From the IMG/VR virus record IMGVR_UViG_3300013307_000027, positions 1 through 43,245 of that record: DNA of 43,245 bases. One strand, given 5' to 3'. The stretch is from a virus. Shown here in pieces: positions 28,957 through 36,611 of this stretch. The stretch's first letter is position 1. Each line of letters opens with the position of its first letter. The notes beneath the pieces were generated by a model that was not told where the DNA came from, did not search any database, and saw only the letters and a list, made by a program, of their open reading frames with translations. The position numbers and the translations under genes were made by a program.

Positions 28957-31016
28957 TGGCTTTGCCCCCGACCTATCAGCCGCAGGGCGGCCCGCGCACG
29001 ATCGCGCTGCCGACGCCCGATCCCAACGCATCCGGCGTCGGGCTGGCGAACGACGTCGCCCAGGCCGGTGATCAGCTGTTCCGATCGCGCATGGCGCATC
29101 TCGACAGCGAGCAGCGCGTCACCCAGATCGAACATCAGACGCAGCTGATCAAGGATCAGCAGCAGGATTTGTCGGAAGGCGCGGCGCTCGCGGCCGGGCT
29201 TGCCAAGCTCGAAGCCGATACGAAGGTGTATGGCGCCAGCCAGCTGGCGTCGAGCAGCGAAGCCGGTGCCCAGGGCTATGCGAAGTCGGTCAGCGACTAT
29301 TGGGATAAGGGCGTCGACACGCTGATGGCGGGCGTCACCAGCCCGCGCGTTCGGACCCGCGCGATCGCGCAGATCGCCGAACCGCAGTCGCGCATCCTCG
29401 GCGATGCCCAGCTGACCGAGCTTAGCGCCGGCATCAGCCGGATGCAGAACGATGCCAGCACGGCGGTCGACACCCAGGCCGCACTGGCGCGCGCGGACGG
29501 ACTGACCGGCGGCAAGGGCGACGCGCTGATCGGGCGGCTCAAGGAATTGCGGACGACCGTCGCCAATCTGCCCGGCGGCGAGGACTGGCAGAACAAGGCC
29601 TATCAGGAATGGTCCGGCACGGTGGTGCGCTCCTATGTGCAGGGCGTCACCGAACGCAATCCCGATGAGGCAATGGCGATCGCGCGCGATCCGACCTTTG
29701 CCACCATTCTCGGCCCGAAGGTGTCCGACGCGTTGATTGGCGAAGCGCAGGCCGAAAAGAACCGGCAGGCGGCGGCGGCGCGGGCGGCGGAAGCGACGCA
29801 ACGCGCGGCGACCAAGGAATCGCTGGCGACGGTCAAGGCCAATCTCGATACCGGCGCCGGCTCGCCGGGCGATTGGGAAGCGCTGGCACAGGGCTATGAG
29901 AAAGTCGGCGATACGTCGTCGGCGGCGACGGCGCGCGCGAAGGGCACCGAAATGTCGGCGGCGCTGCAATATCGCAACCTGCCATTGCCGCAGCTCGATC
30001 AGCAGATCGCCGATTTGCAGGCGGTCGGCGCCAAGGGCGCGCTGACCCCGAAACAAGCATCGACCCTCAATGGGCTCAAGGATTTGCGGCAGCAAAGCGC
30101 GGAACGGCTCAACTCGCCGGGCGGGGCGCTCAAGCAATATGTGTTCGCGACCGGCCAGGCGCTTCCGCCGCTCGATCTCACCGATCCCGCTTCGATGAAG
30201 GCGCGGGCGCAGCTCGCCGCTGGCGCGGCGCGCAGCTATGGCCGGTTCACCGTCGAGCCGCTGACCGACGCCGAAGTGCCTGGCCTGCAGGCGATGATGA
30301 AGGGCGACACGACGCAGAAACTGAAAGCGCTGTCGGTCATCAGCGAATTCGGCGACCCGCGCGCGATCGAGGGAGCGGCGCGTCAAATCGCGGGGAACGA
30401 CGATCGCGGGTTCCGTGTGGCCGCAGCCTATTACACGCTGCCCGGTGGGCACGATGCCGCGCGCGACATCCTGCGCGGCCCCGAGGCGCTCAAGGCCAAT
30501 CCCAAGGTCTTTTCCGATGCACCGGCCAAACGAATCTTCGGCGAGTATCTCAACTCAGCGGTCGGCATGCCGCCCGATTATGCGGCTGATCGGCTGGAAG
30601 CGGCCAAGGATATCTATGCGGCACGGATGACAGCGGCCGGTCGGACGCAATGGGATGAAACCGAGTTCCGCAAGGCAGTCGAAGCGGCGAACGGCAGCTA
30701 TACGCAGAACGGCATTACTTATAGCGGCACCGCCACATTCAAGGGGCAGCGCGTCATCCTGCCGCCAGGCTGGACGGGTGAAGGCCTGTTCAAGCGGCTG
30801 GCGCGGGCGACACCGCAGGATTGGAACAAGGCGAGCCTCACCGGCACGCCGATCTGGCCGGGCGGCGCTCCCGTCACGCTCGATCAAATCCGCGACCTCG
30901 TACCCGTCAGCGTGGGCGGCACGCGCTACGTGCTGCGTCTGCCCAGCGGCAACTATCTGCCCTCGAACAAGAGCGACAAGTTCGTGTTCGATGCGCAGCG
31001 GGTGCCGTGGCGATGA
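28956..31016 (+). CDS. Internal virion (ejection) protein, gp15-like
   Basis: The 686-residue product begins MALPPTYQPQGGPRTIALPT, a proline-rich start common among second ejection proteins. The rest is almost wholly alpha-helical (DSEQRVTQIEHQTQLIKDQQ; PLPQLDQQIADLQAVGAKGA) with a closing beta-like segment (GQRVILPPGWTGEGLF and SVGGTRYVLRLPSGNYLPSN). It would lie inside the capsid along the core and leave with the DNA to build the periplasmic tunnel. Start and stop overlap the flanking genes. Confidence 0.8.
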   Translation: MALPPTYQPQGGPRTIALPTPDPNASGVGLANDVAQAGDQLFRSRMAHLDSEQRVTQIEHQTQLIKDQQQDLSEGAALAAGLAKLEADTKVYGASQLASSSEAGAQGYAKSVSDYWDKGVDTLMAGVTSPRVRTRAIAQIAEPQSRILGDAQLTELSAGISRMQNDASTAVDTQAALARADGLTGGKGDALIGRLKELRTTVANLPGGEDWQNKAYQEWSGTVVRSYVQGVTERNPDEAMAIARDPTFATILGPKVSDALIGEAQAEKNRQAAAARAAEATQRAATKESLATVKANLDTGAGSPGDWEALAQGYEKVGDTSSAATARAKGTEMSAALQYRNLPLPQLDQQIADLQAVGAKGALTPKQASTLNGLKDLRQQSAERLNSPGGALKQYVFATGQALPPLDLTDPASMKARAQLAAGAARSYGRFTVEPLTDAEVPGLQAMMKGDTTQKLKALSVISEFGDPRAIEGAARQIAGNDDRGFRVAAAYYTLPGGHDAARDILRGPEALKANPKVFSDAPAKRIFGEYLNSAVGMPPDYAADRLEAAKDIYAARMTAAGRTQWDETEFRKAVEAANGSYTQNGITYSGTATFKGQRVILPPGWTGEGLFKRLARATPQDWNKASLTGTPIWPGGAPVTLDQIRDLVPVSVGGTRYVLRLPSGNYLPSNKSDKFVFDAQRVPWR

Positions 31017-33688
31017 GCGGCCCGAACGGCCAGGCACGGTCACTCGGCGACTTCTACGATACCAGCGACCTGTCGGCATTGCCGACCGCGACGGCGGCGG
31101 ACCAGCCTGCCACGACCAGTGAAATCTGGGCCGCCTCGCGTGTCGCCGCGTCGGGGGATCGCGAGGATACGTATCGCCAGCGGATCGACAGGATGTACGG
31201 CCCGATCGTCGAGAAGCTGAACGACGGCAAATGGTGGTTTCAGAAGGTCTATAACCCATCGGTCGAGCTGGACACGGCCGACGGCGAAAAGCGCGTCTGG
31301 TACATGATCGACCAGGCGCGAAAGACCGATCCGAATTTCCTGCAGGATGTGGCCGGCAAGGATCGCGACGATCTCTATGCCAGGGCGCTCGACCGCGACA
31401 AGGTGAGCATCGCCAAAGCGCAGGAAACGATGGCCCGCGGCCGTGGCCTCTTGCAAGGGACGGTCGGATTTCTGGGCGGCGCGTACGAGCAGGGCATTGC
31501 CCCCGTTCTTGCGGGCGATGCGCCGACATCGACGGCGGGGCTGTTCGCGGGCGGGCTGGGTGGCCGCACGGTGGTTGGACGGATCCTGAGCGAAGGCGCG
31601 GTGAACATGGGGGTGACCGCCGCGCTGCAACCGCAGATCGCGGCGAACCGCGCCGAGCTGGGCCAGACCATGACGGCCGGCGAGATCGCCGCCAATATCG
31701 GTTTGGCCGGGGTGATCGGCGCCGGTGTGCAGGGCGGTATCGAAGGGGTCGGCGCGGCCTTCCGCGCCCGCGTCCCCATCACGGCGATGACCGAAGCGGA
31801 GCGGGGCGCGGTCGACATGGCGGCACGGGACGCGGCGGTCGATGCCGTTAATCCGTTCGGGCCGGGCGCCGGCAGCGACGCGCATTTCGCCCGGATGGAC
31901 GCGACGCTGAAAGCGGCCGAACTCGGCGCGCCGGTCGGCAGCTTGCCGGATATGCCGGTCGCCGCCACGCGCGCGCCGGACGCCGCCAATCCCGCGATGG
32001 CGCCCCGCGAGCAAGTCAAGAGCCTGATCCGATCGGCCGAGTCCGCCGGCAACGATAGCGCGGGCGCCACCACGTCGACCGCGTATGGGCGCTATCAATT
32101 CACCAAGGGGACGTGGAAGCGGCTGTACCTGCAGCGGTTCGGGCGCGGCGGCCTGACCGACGCCGATATCTACGCCAAGCGCGGCGTGGGCCAGACGCAG
32201 GAAACGCTGATGGATGACCTGTTGCGCGAGAATTCGAACGCGCTCGCGCGCAACGGCATCCGGCAGACGTCGGGCAATCTCTATCTGCTCCATTTCGCGG
32301 GCGAGGCGGACGGCATCAAGCTGCTCACCGCATCGCGCGACGCGCCGATCGAAACCGTCATGCATGCAGGATCGATCAAGGCCAATCCCGCGCTGTTCGG
32401 CCCGAACGCCAAGAACCGGATCACGACAGTTGGCGAGCTGATCGACTGGGCGGATCGCAAGATGGGCGGCAGCGGCGGCAATGCCGGTCCGATGCTCGAT
32501 CGCGGCAGCTTCGCGACCGATGACGAATGGCGCACGGCGCAGGCGCAAGTCGACGCCGACGAAGCGACCCGCGCGATCGTCGCCCGCAAGAATGCCGAAA
32601 TCAGCGGGCCGGAAGGCCCTGACTTCGCGGAGGTCACCGGCAGCGAAGCGCGCCGCGGCGAACCCGACGCACCCTTGACGCCGTGGGAGGCGAGTCCGCC
32701 GTCGACCATCGACCCGCCCTTATTGCCCGACCTTGCCCCGGCGCCGCGCCGTGGTGCGCGTGCGCTACCGGTGCGGACCCAACCGAGCGATGTGGTCGAG
32801 TTCCTCGCCGATCGCGGCGGCATCGCCGACAATGAAGGGCACGCGCTCGGCCGCAGCGGCCAGGGCGGCCGCGCGATGGGCGATGCGTTCGCCTATGGAT
32901 CGGGGCGGCTCGTCCGCAAATCGGGCATGTCGATCGACGCGGCGGGCGAGCTGTTGCACGAAGCCGGTTATTTCACCGATCGCCCCACCACAGCCGATGT
33001 GCTCGACCTGTTGGAGCGCGCGGTCAACGGACGCGAGAAGATCTATCCGTTGGCCGACCATGCCGACATGGTCGAGCGCGCCCGCGTGCGCCAGATGGCC
33101 GACGACACCGGCTATGCCGCGCGTACGGCCGAGGGGCTGGGCATCGACCCTCAGACGGAACCGGAATTGTTCGACGATGTGATCGCGCGCATAAGCGACG
33201 GCGCCGAGCCATGGGATGCGTTCGAACAGGCGATCTATGCGCGCCACGATGCGACGCTGGCGCGCGCGGCACAGGAAGGCGGGAAACCCTATGAGCACAC
33301 AATCGACTATGTCCCCGGCTTTGGCGACGAAGAAGCGCACGGGGTTTCGCGGCGACCTGTTGACGAAAGCGGCGGCGGACTCGACCCTGAGCCAGCCCAT
33401 CCGGGACTCGGCGGAACAGACCTTGCGCTGGAAAGCGCTGCTGGACGCGAATCGCCCGGCCTGAAAGCGTTCGATCAGCCGCACCAGGGCGAAGGCGCCG
33501 AACGGACAATCGAGAGCCTGCGCCACGACATCGACATGCGGATCGAACACGAGCCGGACGCGCTCTATTCGCCCGCGACCGATGAAACGCCGGCACGCAC
33601 TATCCGCGAAGTGCTGGACGATATCGACGCCGACAAGGCCGCGATCGAGGCGGCACGCCGTTGCATGGTGCCAGGGGGTGGCGAGTGA
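31013..33688 (+). CDS. Internal virion protein with lytic transglycosylase domain
   Basis: The 891-residue product probably cuts peptidoglycan during DNA entry. ATG 31013 is chosen because ATGA overlaps the previous stop. Residues about 328-490 form a lysozyme-like transglycosylase: SLIRSAESAGNDSAGATTST holds the catalytic Glu (near 342), followed by AYGRYQFTKGTWKRLYLQRF and a later NLYLLHFAGEADGIKLLTAS. The N-terminal tail carries ARSLGDFYDTSDLSALP (residues 8-24), which recurs in the opposite-strand gene at 36186. The C-terminal 400 residues are low in recognised domains and include a helical, acidic end. It combines the roles of T7 gp16-type proteins. Confidence 0.85.
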   Translation: MSGPNGQARSLGDFYDTSDLSALPTATAADQPATTSEIWAASRVAASGDREDTYRQRIDRMYGPIVEKLNDGKWWFQKVYNPSVELDTADGEKRVWYMIDQARKTDPNFLQDVAGKDRDDLYARALDRDKVSIAKAQETMARGRGLLQGTVGFLGGAYEQGIAPVLAGDAPTSTAGLFAGGLGGRTVVGRILSEGAVNMGVTAALQPQIAANRAELGQTMTAGEIAANIGLAGVIGAGVQGGIEGVGAAFRARVPITAMTEAERGAVDMAARDAAVDAVNPFGPGAGSDAHFARMDATLKAAELGAPVGSLPDMPVAATRAPDAANPAMAPREQVKSLIRSAESAGNDSAGATTSTAYGRYQFTKGTWKRLYLQRFGRGGLTDADIYAKRGVGQTQETLMDDLLRENSNALARNGIRQTSGNLYLLHFAGEADGIKLLTASRDAPIETVMHAGSIKANPALFGPNAKNRITTVGELIDWADRKMGGSGGNAGPMLDRGSFATDDEWRTAQAQVDADEATRAIVARKNAEISGPEGPDFAEVTGSEARRGEPDAPLTPWEASPPSTIDPPLLPDLAPAPRRGARALPVRTQPSDVVEFLADRGGIADNEGHALGRSGQGGRAMGDAFAYGSGRLVRKSGMSIDAAGELLHEAGYFTDRPTTADVLDLLERAVNGREKIYPLADHADMVERARVRQMADDTGYAARTAEGLGIDPQTEPELFDDVIARISDGAEPWDAFEQAIYARHDATLARAAQEGGKPYEHTIDYVPGFGDEEAHGVSRRPVDESGGGLDPEPAHPGLGGTDLALESAAGRESPGLKAFDQPHQGEGAERTIESLRHDIDMRIEHEPDALYSPATDETPARTIREVLDDIDADKAAIEAARRCMVPGGGE

Positions 33689-36189
33689 GCCTGAAGAACT
33701 GCATTCCGGGCATGGTCGAGCGCGGCGAGATCGACAAGGCGCGTGCGGCGCGGATGGGGAAATTGTTCGACCAGCTCGAACGCCATTATCGGATGAGCAT
33801 GGCGCCAGCCGCGGCGACCGCGCAAGCGAGCGAAAGCACGCTGGTGCAGCTCGCGGCCGAGGCGGCATTGAAGGAACGCCAGACCTTGCTGTCGGTCGCG
33901 GCGCGCGATCGGGCCGTTACCGACCTCACCCGGTACAAGGGCAAGTCGACCTATGCCGGTATCCGCGCAATGCTCGACGACGATCTGCGCGCGCCCTATG
34001 AGAATATCACGCGGCGCACCGAACAGGTCGAATTTCAGGCGCAGGCGCGGATCAGCGACTTCATCCAGCGCCATCGCCGCACCTTCCTTGGCACCGCGAG
34101 CGACAAGGCCGGGATGCTCGACATCGTGCGCGAGATGCATGGCGAAAGTACCGGCAACCCGCGCGCGGCCACCTTTGCCGGCGCGATCGCCGACGTGTTC
34201 GAGGATCTCCGCTTGCGCTTCAACGCGGCCGGCGGGGCGATCGGCAAGCTCGACAATTACTTTCCGCACCGCTGGAACACGGCCAAGGTCCGCGCGCTCG
34301 GCCAGGGCGAGGCGGGATATCAGGCGTTCCGCGCCCTCATGCTGCCCGAACTCGACGTTGCCCGGATGCGCGATCCGATCAGCGGCGGCGAGCTGACCGC
34401 CGAGCGGCTCGAGGAAGCGATGCACGCGACCTATGAGAATATCCGCACCGGTGGGCTGACCGGAGAGGCGACCGGCGGTTTCAGCGCGGGCGGGATGCTG
34501 GCCAATCAGCGCGCCGAAACCCGGTTCCTCCATTTCAAGGACGCCGAGGCCTGGCTGCGCGTCCACGATCAGATCGGCGAGGGCGACCCGTTCAGCGCGA
34601 TCATGCATCACATTCGCGGCATGGCGGACGATATCGCCACGATGGAACGGCTCGGGCCGAACCCGGACGCGACGATGCGCTATCTGCTCGATCACGCCGA
34701 TCGCGGCGCCGCCCAGGCCGATACCAAAGTGTCGCGCGCGGCGACCGGCACGAGCGGCGATCGTTGGGCGACCGAGCAATTGTGGCGGTTCAAGCGCGGC
34801 GACCTCAACACGCCGGTCGAGTCCGAAAGCTGGCTGGCGGGGCCACCGGTGGCCGTCACCAAGACGCTGCAGGGCACGCGCAACCTGATCACCGCGTCGA
34901 TGCTGGGATCGGCGCCGCTGTCGGCGATTAGCGATACCTATACCCAGATCATGGCGCGGCGCATGGCAGGCCTGCCGACCAGCAAGGTGATGATGAGCTA
35001 TCTGCGCCAGCTCAACCCGCTGTCGGCGGCGGATCGCGACTTGGCGGTGCGGCTTGAACTCGGCGCGCGCAATGCAAGCCATACGCTGCTTGCCGCGTCG
35101 CGCTATTTCGGTTCGCTGGCCGACAAGCCCGGCTGGACGGCGGTCGTCGCCGACGACGTTCTGCGGCTGTCGGGGCTCAACGCCTTGACCGAAGGCGGGC
35201 AGCGCGCGCTCGGCGTCGACTTCCTGGGCGAGCTGGGCGCCAATCGCGACGTCGCGTTCGCCGCGCTCGACAAGAATTTGCGCGGCAAGATGGAAGAGGC
35301 CGGGCTGACATCGGCGATGTGGGATACGATCCGCAAGGCGGAACCGGAGAAAGCGCGCGGCGTGGCGTTCGTGTCGCCACCCAATGTCCGCGCGGCCGAT
35401 CGGGAAGCCGGCGAGCGGCTGATGGACCTGGTGCTGCGCACCACGGCCATGGCGGTGCCCGAGGCGACCGCGACGACGCGGGCGCTATTCACCGGCGGCG
35501 CGCGGCCGGGGACATGGGCGCGCGAGGTGCTGACCAATTCGGTACAGTTCCGGTCGTTCTCGGTTGGGTTGATGATGCAGCAGGCGCAGCAGATCGCGCT
35601 GTTGCCAAACCTGTCGAACAAGCTCGCCTATGGCGCACGCTTCTTCATCGGCTTGACGATGTTCGGCGCCCTGACGATCCAATTGCGCGAGCTGGCAAAG
35701 GGTCGCGACCCGGTGCCGATGGACCAAAAGGATTTCTGGGAAAAGGCCGCCCTGCAAGGCGGCGGCATCGGGATCATCGGCGACCTGCTCAACTCAGCGA
35801 CCGATAGCCGGATCGGCAGCATCGGCGAGTTCTTCGGCGGGCCGATGGTCAGCGTCGGCAGCGACGTCAAAAGCGCAGTCACCAGTGCCTTGCCGCACAC
35901 CAGCCCGAACGGCGATGTGCGCCCAGGCAATCCCGGCGCGGCGATCGTCAAGCTCGGCAAGCGCTACACGCCGGGCACGAACCTCTGGTACTGGCGCGCA
36001 GCGTTCGAGCATATGGTCATGGATCAGCTCGCGCACGAGATCGACCCGGATTATTCCCAGCGCGAAGAGCGCGTGCGGCAATGGGCAGCGCAGAACGGAC
36101 AGGGGCTGTGGTGGGAGCCGGGCAATCCCACGCCGACCCGCGCGCCGAATGCGTCGAATGCGTTGGGAGCGGAGAACCGGGCGCCCTAG
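33685..36189 (+). CDS. Large internal virion (ejection) protein
   Basis: The 834-residue product starts at GTG 33685, overlapping the previous stop (GTGA). It opens VSLKNCIPGMVERGEIDKAR. Long helical stretches follow, with a conserved-looking YFPHRWN segment near residue 192 and a hydrophobic region (SNKLAYGARFFIGLTMFGAL, about 652-671) that could span a membrane. The C-terminus (YTPGTNLWYWRAAFEHMVMD) is the pattern I know from the very large ejection proteins that end in YxPG-x-LWYxR. The neighbours make it the third internal virion protein. Confidence 0.83.
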   Translation: MSLKNCIPGMVERGEIDKARAARMGKLFDQLERHYRMSMAPAAATAQASESTLVQLAAEAALKERQTLLSVAARDRAVTDLTRYKGKSTYAGIRAMLDDDLRAPYENITRRTEQVEFQAQARISDFIQRHRRTFLGTASDKAGMLDIVREMHGESTGNPRAATFAGAIADVFEDLRLRFNAAGGAIGKLDNYFPHRWNTAKVRALGQGEAGYQAFRALMLPELDVARMRDPISGGELTAERLEEAMHATYENIRTGGLTGEATGGFSAGGMLANQRAETRFLHFKDAEAWLRVHDQIGEGDPFSAIMHHIRGMADDIATMERLGPNPDATMRYLLDHADRGAAQADTKVSRAATGTSGDRWATEQLWRFKRGDLNTPVESESWLAGPPVAVTKTLQGTRNLITASMLGSAPLSAISDTYTQIMARRMAGLPTSKVMMSYLRQLNPLSAADRDLAVRLELGARNASHTLLAASRYFGSLADKPGWTAVVADDVLRLSGLNALTEGGQRALGVDFLGELGANRDVAFAALDKNLRGKMEEAGLTSAMWDTIRKAEPEKARGVAFVSPPNVRAADREAGERLMDLVLRTTAMAVPEATATTRALFTGGARPGTWAREVLTNSVQFRSFSVGLMMQQAQQIALLPNLSNKLAYGARFFIGLTMFGALTIQLRELAKGRDPVPMDQKDFWEKAALQGGGIGIIGDLLNSATDSRIGSIGEFFGGPMVSVGSDVKSAVTSALPHTSPNGDVRPGNPGAAIVKLGKRYTPGTNLWYWRAAFEHMVMDQLAHEIDPDYSQREERVRQWAAQNGQGLWWEPGNPTPTRAPNASNALGAENRAP

Positions 36190-36428
36190 CCGCGGGCGCG
36201 CAGCCAGAAGATCAGGCAGCAAATGAACAGGAGTGCGCCCATTCCGCCAATCGCTGCGGGCGGCATTAACGGCTGCGGCTGTGGTTTGTCAGCCACGGTG
36301 GCCAGTGGAAGCGCCGACAAATCGCTTGTGTCATAGGAATCACTAAGACTTCGAGCTTTTGAGATAGGCGTCGGCGTAGCTGCTGGCGTAACGCCGCAAC
36401 CTCCAAGCTGGGTACATTCGTCGCCCAT
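36186..36428 (-). CDS. Small tail-anchored membrane protein sharing a peptide with an ejection protein
   Basis: The 80-residue product starts at ATG 36428, with AGGGGGTG seven bases upstream; the longer forms lack a ribosome site. Residues 25-49 contain ARSLSDSYDTSDLSALP and continue similarly, 20 of 25 identical to residues 8-32 of the transglycosylase internal virion protein. The DNA has diverged, so the peptide seems selected. Residues about 57-76 form one C-terminal membrane helix (AIGGMGALLFICCLIFWLRA), leaving the peptide in the cytoplasm or periplasm. It is convergent with the ejection gene (4-bp overlap of stops). Inferred role: a lysogen or early protein that mimics the ejection protein, perhaps for superinfection exclusion. 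Confidence 0.7.
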   Translation of the reverse strand: MGDECTQLGGCGVTPAATPTPISKARSLSDSYDTSDLSALPLATVADKPQPQPLMPPAAIGGMGALLFICCLIFWLRARG

Positions 36429-36484
36429 CTTCACCCCCTTCGTTCCGCTGGGCGGCATATCATAGCGCCGCCGCGAAATCACAT

Positions 36485-36499
36485 TTAGCGCATCGCGAA
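36485..36499. promoter_or_regulatory. Operator J
   Basis: TTAGCGCATCGCGAA is the exact reverse complement of operator H, 13 kb away. It lies between the small minus-strand gene and the tail-spike gene. No clear promoter box flanks it in either direction (only a weak minus-strand TAAATG). It may therefore work as a roadblock to transcription rather than a promoter switch, or control the small gene at 36428. The stretch 36429-36611 holds nothing else clear. Confidence 0.55.
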
Positions 36500-36611
36500 A
36501 TCGCTTGCCGATAATTGACGGATTCGGCTAAGTAGGCGCCGATCAGACAGCCGGCGACTTCGCCCCCGTCCGCTGTCCGCACGGCGCCATGCGTCATGAT
36601 GGGGGCGGGGA

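Noticed and set aside
34930-34945. Operator-like half sites inside genes (for example 13762, 19606, 29420, 34934, 42510)
   Set aside because: Only one half (TTAGC) matches, and all lie within coding sequence. Their number is what chance would give.
36511-36534. TTGACG followed by GGCTAAGTA before the spike gene
   Set aside because: The two boxes are only 8 nt apart, so they do not form a promoter, and the operator half site lacks its partner.
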